Shown one piece after another: positions 18,075-27,539 of a DNA stretch of 64,000 nt. This DNA is from Halorubrum trapanicum (GTDB lineage Archaea; Halobacteriota; Halobacteria; Halobacteriales; Haloferacaceae): NCBI RefSeq assembly GCF_002355655.1, contig NZ_AP017569.1, forward strand, positions 1,674,001 through 1,738,000, in the 5' to 3' direction. Position 1 is the stretch's first letter; every line of letters begins with the position of its first letter. The position numbers and the translations under genes are program-made. The notes below the pieces were generated by a model, which saw only the letters and a list, made by a program, of their open reading frames with translations, searched no databases and was not told the DNA's origin.

Positions 18075-19466
18075 ATGTCCGTTACGCCGCCCGGACCGCT
18101 GGGCGACCCCCTGTTCGGCAACGGTCGCCAGTTCGCGGACGACCCGTTCGGCTTCCTGCGCGCCTGCGCCGACAGCTACGGCGACGTGGTGCGGCTGAAC
18201 CTCGGCCCCCGCGAGACGTACCTGCTCACGAACCCCGCCGACGTGGAGCGCGTGCTCGTCGCGGACGCCGAACGCTACCGCAAGCCGCAGTTCGACGACG
18301 CGATGGACACGCTGCTCGGCGACGGCCTCCTGATGAGCGAAGGGGAGACGTGGCAGCGCCAGCGGAAGCTGGCGAACCCCGCCTTCCACAACCGCCGTAT
18401 CGGCGCCCTCGCGGGCGTGATGGCCGACCACGCCGAGTCGCACGTCGCCGACTGGGACGACGGCGACGTCGTCGACATCCAGCTGGAGCTGGCGCGGCTC
18501 ACGGTCAAGATCATCGTCACGGCGATGTTCGGCGCCGACATCAGCGACGAGGAGGTGAAGACGGTCCAGGAGAACCTCGAACCCCTCGGCGCGCGCTTCG
18601 AGCCCGACCCCCGCCGGTACCTGATCCCGGACTGGCTGCCGACCCGCGAGAACCGCGAGTTCGACGCCGCGATCGACACGCTCGAATCCGTCATCGACGA
18701 CATCGTCGCCCGCCGCCGCGGCACGGAGCGCGACCCGAGCGTCGACCCGGCCGGCCCCGACGGGACCGGGGTCCGCGGGCCGCCCGGCGACCCCGACGCG
18801 GACCTCCCGATGGACCTCCTCTCCGTCCTGCTCCGCGCCCGCGACCGCGGCGAGCAGACCGACGAGAACCTCCGCGACGAGCTGGTGACGATGCTCTTGG
18901 CCGGCCACGACACCACCGCGCTCGCGCTCACCTACGCGTTCTACCTCCTCTCGAACCACCCGGATGCCCGCGACCGGGTCGCGAGCGAGGCCCGGGAGGC
19001 CGTGAGTAGCGGCCCCCTGACCGCGGACGCGGTCCGCGAGATGGCGTACACCGAGAACGTGCTCAACGAGTCGATGCGGCTCTACCCGCCCGTCTACACG
19101 CTGTTCCGCGAGCCGAAGCTCGACGTGAAACTGGGGGGCTACCGGATCCCCGAGGGGTCCGCGCTGATGGTCTCCCAGTGGGTGATCCACCGGTCCGAGC
19201 GCTGGTACGACGACCCCGAGGCGTTCGACCCGGACCGCTGGACGCCAGAGCGCCGCAGTCAACGCCCCCGATTCGCCTTCTTCCCGTTCGGCGGCGGCCC
19301 GCGCCACTGCATCGGGAAGGCGTTCTCGCTGTTGGAGGCGAAGATCATCCTCGCGACCGTCTGCTCGCGGTTCGACCTCGACTACGAGGGGCCGAGCCTC
19401 GCCCTGCGCGGCTCGCTGACGATGCACCCGAACCACCCGGTGCCGATGCGGATCCGCGAGCGCTGA
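18075..19466 (+). CDS. Cytochrome P450
   Basis: A 463-residue haem monooxygenase. I-helix oxygen motif AGHDTTALAL near residue 276, K-helix ESMRLYP (ExxR) near 335, PERF-region analogue and the haem-binding FPFGGGPRHCIGKAF near 400-415 with the axial Cys. No membrane anchor, so probably soluble with ferredoxin-type partners, none of which is adjacent. A TTTAAC box 29 nt before the ATG implies a leaderless message. Substrate unknown; fatty acid or carotenoid-like substrates are only guesses. Confidence 0.93.
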   Translation: MSVTPPGPLGDPLFGNGRQFADDPFGFLRACADSYGDVVRLNLGPRETYLLTNPADVERVLVADAERYRKPQFDDAMDTLLGDGLLMSEGETWQRQRKLANPAFHNRRIGALAGVMADHAESHVADWDDGDVVDIQLELARLTVKIIVTAMFGADISDEEVKTVQENLEPLGARFEPDPRRYLIPDWLPTRENREFDAAIDTLESVIDDIVARRRGTERDPSVDPAGPDGTGVRGPPGDPDADLPMDLLSVLLRARDRGEQTDENLRDELVTMLLAGHDTTALALTYAFYLLSNHPDARDRVASEAREAVSSGPLTADAVREMAYTENVLNESMRLYPPVYTLFREPKLDVKLGGYRIPEGSALMVSQWVIHRSERWYDDPEAFDPDRWTPERRSQRPRFAFFPFGGGPRHCIGKAFSLLEAKIILATVCSRFDLDYEGPSLALRGSLTMHPNHPVPMRIRER

Positions 19467-19469
19467 GGG

Positions 19470-19655
19470 ATGCCCGGTGACGAGACGGCGTCGTACTGCG
19501 CCCGCTGCGGCGAACCCCTCTCGCGGGGCCTCGTCGCGAGCGAACAGCGCGCGTGTTGTCTCAACGGGACCCCCATCGCCGGCGTCTGCCCGACCCACGG
19601 GCCGGTGGGGCCGCACCACGCGGTCGAGGAGCCGAACGCGGTCGACGACGCGTAG
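19470..19655 (+). CDS. Small cysteine-rich protein, unknown
   Basis: Sixty-one residues starting 3 nt after the P450 stop codon. It contains CARCGE, a CC pair and CPTHGPVGPHH, a pattern fit for one zinc site. Tight spacing suggests co-transcription with the P450. Element B begins 32 nt downstream. No family recognised. Confidence 0.55.
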   Translation: MPGDETASYCARCGEPLSRGLVASEQRACCLNGTPIAGVCPTHGPVGPHHAVEEPNAVDDA

Positions 19656-19687
19656 GCGGTCTCGACCGTCAGCCGCGGTGTCCTTCA

Positions 19688-20130
19688 TTTATAAATAAGT
19701 GCTCCTGCGGTCGGCGCGTGCCTCCGAGCGCTCAGCGGGCGCGAGGAGCACGCGCGAGGGAGTCGGCCGACCGGAGGGAGGCCGACGAGGCTGGGGAGGT
19801 GTGAGGCTGCGGTCCCGCGAGCGACCGGTGGGAGCGAGCGGGAGCACGGAAGTCGCAGCCCGCGCAGCGAGCGAAGCGAGCGAGCAGGACCGTCTTCCGG
19901 CGGTGCGGTCGCGGTCGGGTGGGACTCAAAGGGGCAGCCGGGAGGCGGGCGCAGGCGACGTAAGTAGCGTGGCGCGACGCGCCACGGAAAGCCGGCGGCG
20001 GAGCCGCCGGCGACACCGCAAGGAGTGAGCGGAGCGAACGACTGAGGAGCGCAGCGAGCGTGTGCTGTCCTCGCGACTGGGGCTTTGGAGGTGGTCACCG
20101 ACACCCCGCAATCGATCAGTTATAATTCGA
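19688..20130 (+). repeat. Three-hairpin intergenic element, copy B (mosaic, extra hairpin)
   Basis: Starts at TTTATAA (19688-19694) and carries all fixed linkers on the plus strand. Hairpin II arms are GTCGGCC/GGCCGAC. A segment at about 19804-19918, shared with copy F, adds a hairpin (TCCCGC/GCGGGA). Hairpin I is broken: the left arm after 19936 matches copy C, whereas the right arm (20061-20077) resembles copy F and is not complementary. About 55 nt with two small hairpins (GCGTGGCG...CGCCACG; GCCGGCGG...CCGCCGGC) is inserted in its interior. One 57-nt tail unit ends in TTATAA (20120-20125), which contains the stop of the following gene. Confidence 0.8.
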
Positions 20131-20677
20131 CGCTCGCTGCGACCTCTCGGAACTCCGGGTCCCACACGTCGAGCGCGTGGACCCGCCACCGGACCGGGTC
20201 GAACTCGCTGTCGACGAGGCCGGCGACCGCGCCCGGCTCGGGATTCCCGCCGCGAGCCAGCGTGATGTGGGGTACGTACTCGTCGCCCTCGATGCCCTCG
20301 ACCGCGCCGAACGCGTCACAGAGCCGGCGGTGAACCCCAACCAGCCCCTCGCTCTCGACAGTCAGGTATACCACCGGCCGCGACCCCGACCGCGGCGCGT
20401 CGAAGACGTCGACGCCGGTGACGGCGACCTCGAAGGGATCGACCCCAGCGAGCGGCCGGCGGAGGCGCTCACGGAGGCGGTCGAGGGCGGCCTCTTTGCC
20501 CGGTACCTCTGGCCCCTCCGCTCGCCCGCCCTCCTCGTCCCGCACGTCGTCGACGCCGAACCGCTTACAGACGAGGGTGCGCCGGTCGCGCACGCGGTCG
20601 AACCCCGTTAGTTTCGGGTGGAGATCGCTCGCGAGCCGCTCGACCGCGGACGGCAGCGGGACGTTGAGGCTGAACAC
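20120..20677 (-). CDS. 2H-superfamily (2'-5' RNA ligase-like) protein
   Basis: A 185-residue protein from a GTG start (MFSLNVPLPSAVERLASDL). The C-terminal motif PHITLARG is a normal HxTL; the first motif position is occupied by HPKLTGFD, so the first half-site may be absent or displaced. The family covers cyclic phosphodiesterases and RNA ligases; activity is uncertain here. It follows the 62-residue membrane gene by 13 nt on the same strand. Its stop codon overlaps the terminal TTATAA of element B. Confidence 0.75.
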   Translation of the reverse strand: MFSLNVPLPSAVERLASDLHPKLTGFDRVRDRRTLVCKRFGVDDVRDEEGGRAEGPEVPGKEAALDRLRERLRRPLAGVDPFEVAVTGVDVFDAPRSGSRPVVYLTVESEGLVGVHRRLCDAFGAVEGIEGDEYVPHITLARGGNPEPGAVAGLVDSEFDPVRWRVHALDVWDPEFREVAASVEL

Positions 20678-20690
20678 GTCGCCGTTCGTC

Positions 20691-20879
20691 TCAGATCCGA
20701 TCCGTGAGGTGTAAGGCGATCACGACGACGAGCGCGAGCCCGATCAGCGGCGCGAGGGCGTCGAACAGCCAGGAGGCGACCTCGAGGACGGCCCCGACGA
20801 TCTCCAGGAGAAGCCACACGACGACGAGCAGCAGCACGACCTTCAGGAGGTCGTCGGTGTCGATCTCGGCGCGGTTCAT
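20691..20879 (-). CDS. Small two-span membrane protein
   Basis: Sixty-two residues (MNRAEIDTDDLLKVVLLLVV) with two hydrophobic helices over residues 12-60 and a short acidic N-terminus. Similar short proteins are widespread in haloarchaea (DUF7554-like, by recollection of the pattern). Probably co-transcribed with the downstream 2H protein gene. Confidence 0.65.
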   Translation of the reverse strand: MNRAEIDTDDLLKVVLLLVVVWLLLEIVGAVLEVASWLFDALAPLIGLALVVVIALHLTDRI

Positions 20880-20961
20880 GCTCCAGAGAGCGCGCGGCAG
20901 CGGTAAAAATCCGGTGACTGGCGGCGACCGAGTCCGAGCGGTCGGCCCACTCCGTGGCGAC

Positions 20962-21876
20962 CTACGCGATCTTCTCGTACTGCTCGGAGAGCTTCTCGGC
21001 GGCCTCGTCGAGCAGCTCCGACTCGTACTCGTCGAGGTCCCACTCGACGACCTCCTCGACGCCGTCCGAGCCCAGCTTCGCGGGCACGCCGAGCGCGGTG
21101 TCGTCGTAGCCGTACTCGCCGTCGAGCACGACCGAACAGGGGAGCACCTCGCCGGTGTCGTTGAGGATCGCCTCGACGGTGTGGGCGACGCCCGTGGCGG
21201 GCCCCCACTGCGTGGCGCCCTTCCGGCTGATCACGTCCATCGCGGACTCCTGGAGGTCCGCGAGGATCTCCTCTTTCTCGTCGGCGTCGAACGACGGGTC
21301 GCGGCCGTTCACGCGCACCTTCGAGAAGACGGGCGCCTGCGCGTCGCCGTGCTCGCCGAGGATCGTCGCCTCGACGTTCTTCACGGGCGCGTCGAAGCGT
21401 TCGGAGAGGACGTAGCGGAAGCGCGCGGAGTCGAGCCGCCCGCCGAAGCCGACCACCTTGTGCCGGTCGCGGTCGCCCGCCTCGTAGAGGTGGCGGTTGA
21501 GCAGGTCGACCGGGTTGGAAGTGGTGACCGTGACGAAATCGTCGTTGTGCTCGGCGAGCGACGAGCCGATGTCCTCCATGATGGGGGCGTTGTCGCCGGC
21601 CAGATCGATGCGGGTCTGGCCCTCCTTGCGCGGGATGCCCGCCGTGATGACGACGACGTCCGAGCCGGCGGTGTCCGCGTACTCGCCCTGCCGGACGGTC
21701 GTGTTCGAGTCGTAGGCGACGCCGTGGTTCGCGTCGGCCGCCTGCCCGATCGTCGTCTCGCGCTGGTCCGGGATGTCGACGAAGACGAGCTCGTCGACCA
21801 CGTCGCGTAACGCGAGGTTGTAGCCGGCCGCGGCCCCGACGGTCCCCGCCGCACCGATAACGCTGACCTTTGTCAT
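20962..21876 (-). CDS. mdh: Malate dehydrogenase
   Basis: A 304-residue LDH-like malate dehydrogenase catalysing malate/oxaloacetate interconversion in the TCA cycle. Nucleotide motif [13 protein letters not shown] (8-20), specificity arginine in [11 protein letters not shown] (about 79-89), [15 protein letters not shown] and the catalytic His in [12 protein letters not shown]. Size and acidic surface match well-studied haloarchaeal tetrameric enzymes. Single-gene unit. Confidence 0.95.
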   Translation of the reverse strand: MTKVSVIGAAGTVGAAAGYNLALRDVVDELVFVDIPDQRETTIGQAADANHGVAYDSNTTVRQGEYADTAGSDVVVITAGIPRKEGQTRIDLAGDNAPIMEDIGSSLAEHNDDFVTVTTSNPVDLLNRHLYEAGDRDRHKVVGFGGRLDSARFRYVLSERFDAPVKNVEATILGEHGDAQAPVFSKVRVNGRDPSFDADEKEEILADLQESAMDVISRKGATQWGPATGVAHTVEAILNDTGEVLPCSVVLDGEYGYDDTALGVPAKLGSDGVEEVVEWDLDEYESELLDEAAEKLSEQYEKIA

Positions 21877-21986
21877 ACCGTCTGTACCCGCGACCGGACG
21901 GCGAGTAAACGTTTCGGAACCGCAGTAACGTTCGTGACGGTCGCGTCGCGAAACCCCTAACTCCCGCGGCGTCGAAGCGTCGCCTC

Positions 21987-22580
21987 GTGCCGACGTTCCG
22001 CTACCCGTGTCCCGGCTGCCGGACGACCAACAGCCTTCACGACGCCGACTGCGAGTTCGAGGGCGTGAGCTGGCCGACCGTCGAGAAGGCGTACACGGAC
22101 CTCCTCTCGGTGCTGTCCGCCGAGCCCGACGGCCTCTCGGAGTCGGCGCTTCGGGACGCGATTCCGGCGGAGTGGGGCGGGCTCCACAAGGCGGCGCTGG
22201 GCGCGCTCCAACGCGATCAGCGCGTCGTCGAGGACGGCGACCGACTCCGGCTGCTCACCGCCGCGGAGTTCAAGGAGCGCGTCTCCGAGCCGACCCGCGA
22301 GCCGATGCGCACCGTCTACGAGCACGGCTCCGTCCCCGGCTGCCACGACAACGCCGTCTTCGCGATGGTCGCGTGGTACGAGATGGTCGGCCTCTCGTGG
22401 CCCGAGACGCGCGAGAACGTGATCGAGTGGCTCCATCAGTCGGGCGCGTGGGACCGCGGCGGCTTCGAGGAGTCGACGCCCGAGGAGCTCGTCGACGCCA
22501 AGCGTCACGTGTACGACGAGGGGTACGGCTGGAAGGAGAAGGGACAGGCCGCCAAGCGGGTCATCGAACGCCATATCTGA
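21987..22580 (+). CDS. Conserved haloarchaeal zinc-ribbon protein, unknown
   Basis: A 197-residue protein from a GTG at 21987 ([25 protein letters not shown] region at the N-terminus gives Cys and His ligands). Residues about 30-100 look like a winged helix ([42 protein letters not shown]), and the C-terminal half is helical with [16 protein letters not shown]. Suggests nucleic-acid binding, but no family is recognised. Confidence 0.7.
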   Translation: MPTFRYPCPGCRTTNSLHDADCEFEGVSWPTVEKAYTDLLSVLSAEPDGLSESALRDAIPAEWGGLHKAALGALQRDQRVVEDGDRLRLLTAAEFKERVSEPTREPMRTVYEHGSVPGCHDNAVFAMVAWYEMVGLSWPETRENVIEWLHQSGAWDRGGFEESTPEELVDAKRHVYDEGYGWKEKGQAAKRVIERHI

Positions 22581-22629
22581 GGGCTCCTCGCGGCCGCCCG
22601 CTTAAGTTCCAGCGCGACCTCTCGCCACC

Positions 22630-24066
22630 GTGACACACCCGGAAGCCGGCGCGGCGTCGACTGGAGACGGCCCCGACGAGGTCGCCGACGCCGCGGACGC
22701 CGATCCCGCGGGTGCCGACACCCCCGGAACCGAGGGGGACCGCGACCGGACCCCGGCCGTCGCCAACCCGCGCCGGGCGCTCGCGGTGGTGATCGGCGTC
22801 GTGTTCATCGACCTCGTCGGCTTCGGGATCGTGATCCCCATCCTCCCCTTCTACGTCAGGTCCTTCGGCGTCAGCGACGCCTTCATCGGGCTGCTGGCGG
22901 CGTCGTACTCGCTCGCGCAGTTCCTCGCGGCGCCGACGCTCGGCCGGCTCTCCGACCGGATCGGGCGCCGCCCCGTCCTGCTGGCGTCGCTCGCGGCCGC
23001 CGGCGTCGCGTGGACGACGTTCGGCTACGCCGGGGCCGCGGGGACGCGGTTCGGGCCCGTGGCGGCGCTGGCGACGCTGTTCGCCTCCCGGACGCTCGCG
23101 GGCGCGATGGGCGGGAACATCGCCGCCGCGCAGGCGTACGTCGCCGACATCACGCCCCGCGACCGGCGGGCGGGCGCGCTCGGCCTCGTCGGCGCCTCGT
23201 TCGCGCTCGGGTTCGTCTTCGGGCCGGCGATCGGCGGCCTCCTCGCCGCCGACGCCGTCGTCGCCCGCGCCGACGCGCTCCTCCCGGCGTTCGTCCCCGC
23301 CACCGCCTACTCCCTCCCGAGCTTCGCGGCGGCGGGGATGAGCTTCCTCGCGGTCCTCGTCGGGTTCGCCCTCCTCGAAGAGCCGACGCGGACGCGCCCG
23401 GCGGCGGAGACCGAGGGGATTCGCGGCGGCCGCACCACCGCGATCGGCCAGTTCCGCGACGCGCTCGCCTCCGCGTCGCTCCGGCCGCTGACGGTCGCGT
23501 ACTTCGTCGTCGCCGTCGCGTTCGCGGGCGTCCAGGTGATGTTCATCCCGTACGTCGCGGACGCGTTCGGCTACGACGCGACGGCCGCGGCCTTTTTACT
23601 CACGTACGTCGGCGTGCTCGGCGCGATCAACCAGGGCGTCCTCGTCGGGCGGCTCTCCCGGGTCGTCTCCTCCCGGACGCTCGTCGCCGCCGGGTCGGTC
23701 GTCCTCGGGGTCGCGCTCGCGGCGATCCCTGCCACCGGGCTCGTCGACCGCGTCGCCGGCGACGCCGCCCTCGGCGGTCCGGGGTGGTTCACGCTCCCGC
23801 TGGTCGCGCTGCTCGCCGCGCTCGCCGCGCTCTCGCTCGGCAACGCCCTCGTCAACGTCTCGCTGGCGACGCTCGTCTCCGCGTCGGCCGACGACGCCGA
23901 CCAGGGGGCCGCCTTCGGCGTGACGCAGGGCGCGTCGAGCCTCGGCCGGACCGTCGGCCCGCCGCTGATGGCGGTGCTGTACACCGTCGCCGTCGCGTCG
24001 CCGTTCCTGATCGGCGCGCTGCTCCTCGTCCCCGTGGCGGTCGCGTTCGGACGCCGGACCGGGTGA
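22630..24066 (+). CDS. MFS transporter (TetA-like drug exporter family)
   Basis: A 478-residue major facilitator with an acidic 50-residue N-terminal extension and 12 predicted membrane helices. FIDLVGFGIVIPILPFYVRS opens helix 1 and LSDRIGRRPVLL is the MFS signature loop between helices 2 and 3, as in TetA/multidrug proton antiporters. GTG start at 22630. Substrate not predictable. Confidence 0.88.
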   Translation: MTHPEAGAASTGDGPDEVADAADADPAGADTPGTEGDRDRTPAVANPRRALAVVIGVVFIDLVGFGIVIPILPFYVRSFGVSDAFIGLLAASYSLAQFLAAPTLGRLSDRIGRRPVLLASLAAAGVAWTTFGYAGAAGTRFGPVAALATLFASRTLAGAMGGNIAAAQAYVADITPRDRRAGALGLVGASFALGFVFGPAIGGLLAADAVVARADALLPAFVPATAYSLPSFAAAGMSFLAVLVGFALLEEPTRTRPAAETEGIRGGRTTAIGQFRDALASASLRPLTVAYFVVAVAFAGVQVMFIPYVADAFGYDATAAAFLLTYVGVLGAINQGVLVGRLSRVVSSRTLVAAGSVVLGVALAAIPATGLVDRVAGDAALGGPGWFTLPLVALLAALAALSLGNALVNVSLATLVSASADDADQGAAFGVTQGASSLGRTVGPPLMAVLYTVAVASPFLIGALLLVPVAVAFGRRTG

Positions 24067-24147
24067 CGTCCCGCCGAGTCGGCGGCGAGCGGCCGCCCCG
24101 TCCCCGCACGACAGTTTTACGCCCTCCGTCGCCGTCGTATCTCGCAC

Positions 24148-25992
24148 ATGGCACTCGACCTCGTCCCGGCGTGGCCCGCCGTCGGCTCGCTCGCGGGCGG
24201 GGCGGGGGCGCTCGCGCTCGCGTGGGCGATCCGGGAACACCGCGGCCGGCCCGGCGTCGACTGGTTCCTCGGGGTGTTCGCCGCGCAGGCGACGTGGTGT
24301 CTCTCGTACGGGGTCGGACTGCTCGTCTCGGACCCGACGTTCCGGGCCGCGCTGGAGGCGACGATGTGGCTCGGCGTGATCTGGACCGGGATCGCCTTCC
24401 TCGGCTTCGCCCTGGAGTACACGGGTCGGAGCGACGTGGTCCGGAGCCGCCTGTTCGGGTCGATCGTCGGGTTCGGCCTCCTCTCGTCCGCGCTCGTCGC
24501 CACGAACCCGCTCCACGGCGCCTTCTGGACCGACTTCGGCGTCGACCCCGCATTCGGCGTCGAGACCGTCTCCTACGCGTTCGGCCCGTGGGCGTACCTC
24601 ACCGTCGCCGCGGAGACGGTCCTCGTCGCCAGCGCCGTCTTCCTCCTCGTCGACACGCTGCTCAGCTACGGCCCCCTCTACCGCCGGGAGAGCGCTGCGG
24701 TCGCGCTGAGTTCGCTGCCGCCCGGGTTCGCCTTGGTCGCGTGGGCGCTCCAGATCGGGCCGGTCCCGCAGCTACAGCTCGCGCCGCTCATGTTCGTCCC
24801 GCACGTCCTGCTCGACGCGTACGCGTTCGACCGCGCGGAGATGTTCGACCGGAACCCGACCACCAGCCGCGCCGCCGAGCGCACCGCGATCGACGACCTC
24901 CGGGACCCCATCGTCGCGCTCGCGCTCGACCGGCGGGTCGTCCGGCTCAACCCCGCCGCCGAGGCGGTGTTGGGCGTCGACGCCGAGACCGCCCGCGACC
25001 GCCCGCTCGCCGACTTTCTCGACCTGCCCGTCGGACTCGGGGAGGAAGATACGGCGGAGCCTGACGGCGGCCAGTCCGCCGACGCCGACTCCCACGACAC
25101 AGCCGACCCTGACCAGAGCATCTCCCGGGAGACGGTCCGGATCGACGCCGCCGACGGCGCCGGCCGCCGCACGTACGCGGTGTCCGTTTCCCGGCTGACC
25201 GACCCGAACGGGACCCATGTCGGCTACACGGTCGTCCTCTCGGACGTCACCGAGCGCGAGCGCCGCCGCCAGCAGCTGGAGGTGCTCAACCGCATCCTCC
25301 GCCACAACCTCCGCAACGACGCCGGCGTCGTCCACGGCTACGGCGAGATCCTCCGCGACCGCCTGGAGGACCCGGAGCTCGTCCGAATGGCCGACGCCAT
25401 CGAGCGCCGCGCGGGCGCGCTGGCCGCGCTCGGCGAGAAGGCCGGCACCGTCGAGCGCCTCCTCGCCGAGACCGACCCCGAGGCGACGGACGTCCGCGAG
25501 CTCCTCGATTCGGTCGCCGCGGACGCCCGCGAGCGCGACCCGGACGCCGTCGTCGAGACGGCCGTCGACGGCGCCGACGACGCCAACTGGACCACGCGCG
25601 TCAGGCCCGACGCGCTCCGCGCGGTCGTCGAGAACACCGTGGAGAACGCGATCGACCACCACGACGGTGAGGGGACCGAGCGCGAGGAGGGCGGGGCGTG
25701 GGTGCGGGTCTCGCTCCGCAGAGAAGCTAATCGGGACGGAGAGGAATCCGGACGCGGCGACGGCGGCGACCGCTTCCGCCTCTCGGTCGAGGACGACGGC
25801 CCCGGAATCCCGGACCACGAGGTCGAGGCGGTCGAGTCGGGCCGCGAGACGGCCCTCGAACACGGGTCGGGGCTGGGGCTGTGGGTCGTCGCGTGGGGCG
25901 CCGCCGCGGTCGGCGCGGACGTCGAGTACGCCGACCGGGAGCCGCGAGGGACGCGGGTGACGGTGTCGATTCCGGTCGTGGACGATTTATAA
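24148..25992 (+). CDS. 7TM-sensor histidine kinase with PAS domain
   Basis: A 614-residue membrane kinase. Seven hydrophobic helices (about residues 5-225) form the his-kinase N-terminal 7TM region; a PAS domain follows (about 245-370; FLDLPVGLG and TDPNGTHVGYTVVLSDVTER). The phosphoacceptor His is in NRILRHNLRND (about 380-390), N-box NTVENAIDHH near 495, G1 DDGPGIP near 550 and G2 GSGLGLWV near 575. No cognate response regulator is adjacent. It ends DDL-TAA inside a TTTATAA sequence that also contains the stop of the convergent endonuclease gene. Confidence 0.9.
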   Translation: MALDLVPAWPAVGSLAGGAGALALAWAIREHRGRPGVDWFLGVFAAQATWCLSYGVGLLVSDPTFRAALEATMWLGVIWTGIAFLGFALEYTGRSDVVRSRLFGSIVGFGLLSSALVATNPLHGAFWTDFGVDPAFGVETVSYAFGPWAYLTVAAETVLVASAVFLLVDTLLSYGPLYRRESAAVALSSLPPGFALVAWALQIGPVPQLQLAPLMFVPHVLLDAYAFDRAEMFDRNPTTSRAAERTAIDDLRDPIVALALDRRVVRLNPAAEAVLGVDAETARDRPLADFLDLPVGLGEEDTAEPDGGQSADADSHDTADPDQSISRETVRIDAADGAGRRTYAVSVSRLTDPNGTHVGYTVVLSDVTERERRRQQLEVLNRILRHNLRNDAGVVHGYGEILRDRLEDPELVRMADAIERRAGALAALGEKAGTVERLLAETDPEATDVRELLDSVAADARERDPDAVVETAVDGADDANWTTRVRPDALRAVVENTVENAIDHHDGEGTEREEGGAWVRVSLRREANRDGEESGRGDGGDRFRLSVEDDGPGIPDHEVEAVESGRETALEHGSGLGLWVVAWGAAAVGADVEYADREPRGTRVTVSIPVVDDL

Positions 25993-26733
25993 GGCGTGTG
26001 CCTCGCCGTACGCCTGTGCCTTCAGGCGCTTGTAGCGCTCTCGCGAGTCGAGCACCCACTTGTACTCGAACCCGGGCGGTGGGGTGCTCATCCAGTCGAG
26101 GAACGAGCGAGTCTCTTCGACCCCGAAGCGGATCGTTTCGCGGCCGTACGACGGTGAGAGGCCGACCTCCTCGAATAGATTTAAAAGGAACTCCTGACGG
26201 TCGTCTCGGTGTCGTATCCGTATTGCTGCTCTCGGTTCGCCGTACTCCTGAACATCGAGATACCCGTCACAGACGTACCACATCTTTGCGATCCGTGGGG
26301 TTAGCGATAGGCTCTCTGGGAACCGCTTCTCACCCGACTGGTACCATCGGCGAAGTGACCGCATGAACGGGTGGGATCGCGATATGACGGTATACATATC
26401 GTGATAGTTCTCAGCCCTCGCATTTGGACTGAACCCCGATTCACGGTTATTGCGTGCCAGCTCCGCTGCCGTCTTTTTAAGCGAGACACCGGTACTCAAT
26501 ATACCCATCTCGTGGTCGAACCACTCCAAGAATTGCTTGTTAACCATAGGGAGACGGAACAGGCCGTGAGCCCCGTCGTTCGTCTTTGGGACGGACCCGT
26601 CACCCATGAAACAGCCGATGAGAATCTCGCGAAGGTACGTGGGTATTTCGGGGTAGTAACAGCTTCCGCGTGCCCAGTGACTACCGACCCGCTTGAACGA
26701 TTTTCCGCATCCTGGACACGTTTCCCTGGGCAA
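25987..26733 (-). CDS. Free-standing LAGLIDADG homing endonuclease
   Basis: A 248-residue protein from a TTG at 26731-26733, one base after the pcn stop codon; no ATG is available before the first catalytic motif. N-terminal CPGC...H...C could form a zinc knuckle. Two LAGLIDADG helices are visible: LREILIGCFMGDGSV (about 34-48, catalytic Asp) and RIAKMWYVCDGYLD (about 147-160, catalytic Asp). Base composition and codon use are clearly less GC-rich than neighbours, a sign of transfer. No intein or intron host fragment is seen. The 3' end overlaps the histidine kinase by 3-6 bp. Confidence 0.85.
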   Translation of the reverse strand: MPRETCPGCGKSFKRVGSHWARGSCYYPEIPTYLREILIGCFMGDGSVPKTNDGAHGLFRLPMVNKQFLEWFDHEMGILSTGVSLKKTAAELARNNRESGFSPNARAENYHDMYTVISRSHPFMRSLRRWYQSGEKRFPESLSLTPRIAKMWYVCDGYLDVQEYGEPRAAIRIRHRDDRQEFLLNLFEEVGLSPSYGRETIRFGVEETRSFLDWMSTPPPGFEYKWVLDSRERYKRLKAQAYGEAHAL

Positions 26734-26734
26734 T

Positions 26735-27478
26735 TTACTCGCTCTGAATCCTCGGTGCAAGCATATACGTTGCCTGTCCGAGCCCCTCCGCGAACCCGTA
26801 GTGGAGCTTGACGGGGAACTCCTCGCCGAGCTCGACGGTGACCTCTGCGTCGGAGGGGATCGCCTTGTTCATGTCCTTCAGGTAGTCGAGGCTGAACAGC
26901 GAGTCGGCGGGGCCGGCGGTGAGCGCGATGAGGTCCTCGCGGTCGAGCTTGAGGTTCACGTCGTCGGTGTCGCCCTCGGCCTCGATGAAGAACGCCTCGT
27001 CGGTCTCGTCGACGCGGAGGCGGATGTGGTCGGAGACCATGTCGGCGGCCTTGATCCCGCGGTCGAGCTGGGCGCCCTCGACGACGATCTCGGAGGCGAG
27101 GTCGAGGTCCGGGATGTCCGGCTCCTGGCGGATCGAGTCGGGGTCGATGAGCGCGAGGGTGTAGGACAGGCCGTCGATCTCGATGTGGAGCTTGCGGGTC
27201 TCCTCGTCGAGTTCGAGGTGGATCAGGTCGCCGGAGTTGGCCATGCCGGCGATGTCCTCTAAGCGGGCGAGGTTGACGCCGATGACGCCGCCGTCGGCGT
27301 CGTAGGACTCGAACGCGGCGGCTTCGAGGGTGAGGTCGACCATGCCGACGTTGGCGGGGTCGACGGCCCGGATGGAGAGCTCCTCCTCGTTGAGGCGGAT
27401 CTTACACTCGTCGACCAACACGCTCACCGAATCGAGCGCGTCCTGAAACGTCGACGCGCCCACGATGGCCTTGAACAT
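26735..27478 (-). CDS. pcn: DNA polymerase sliding clamp (PCNA)
   Basis: A 247-residue clamp that tethers replicative polymerases, ligase and FEN1 to DNA. Starts [21 protein letters not shown]; the interdomain connector and C-terminal LAPRIQSE are intact. Length is normal, so there is no intein. The endonuclease gene begins immediately after its TAA, making it a candidate landing site. TTTTTA box about 30 nt upstream. Confidence 0.96.
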   Translation of the reverse strand: MFKAIVGASTFQDALDSVSVLVDECKIRLNEEELSIRAVDPANVGMVDLTLEAAAFESYDADGGVIGVNLARLEDIAGMANSGDLIHLELDEETRKLHIEIDGLSYTLALIDPDSIRQEPDIPDLDLASEIVVEGAQLDRGIKAADMVSDHIRLRVDETDEAFFIEAEGDTDDVNLKLDREDLIALTAGPADSLFSLDYLKDMNKAIPSDAEVTVELGEEFPVKLHYGFAEGLGQATYMLAPRIQSE

Positions 27479-27504
27479 ATACGTTCAGCTTGGGCGGTAT
27501 CACC

Positions 27505-27512
27505 TAAAAAGG
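27505..27512 (-). promoter_or_regulatory. TATA box of pcn
   Basis: On the minus strand CTTTTTAG lies about 30 nt before the pcn ATG, giving a nearly leaderless transcript that may also include the downstream endonuclease gene. Confidence 0.55.
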
Positions 27513-27539
27513 CACCCGATCGGAGCGGCGACCGGCCGC

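Noticed and set aside
18057-19688. 543-residue minus-strand ORF
   Set aside because: Antisense to the P450 gene, which has all family motifs.
26735-27478. Intein in PCNA
   Set aside because: The clamp is of normal length (247 residues) and continuous; the endonuclease lies after the stop codon.
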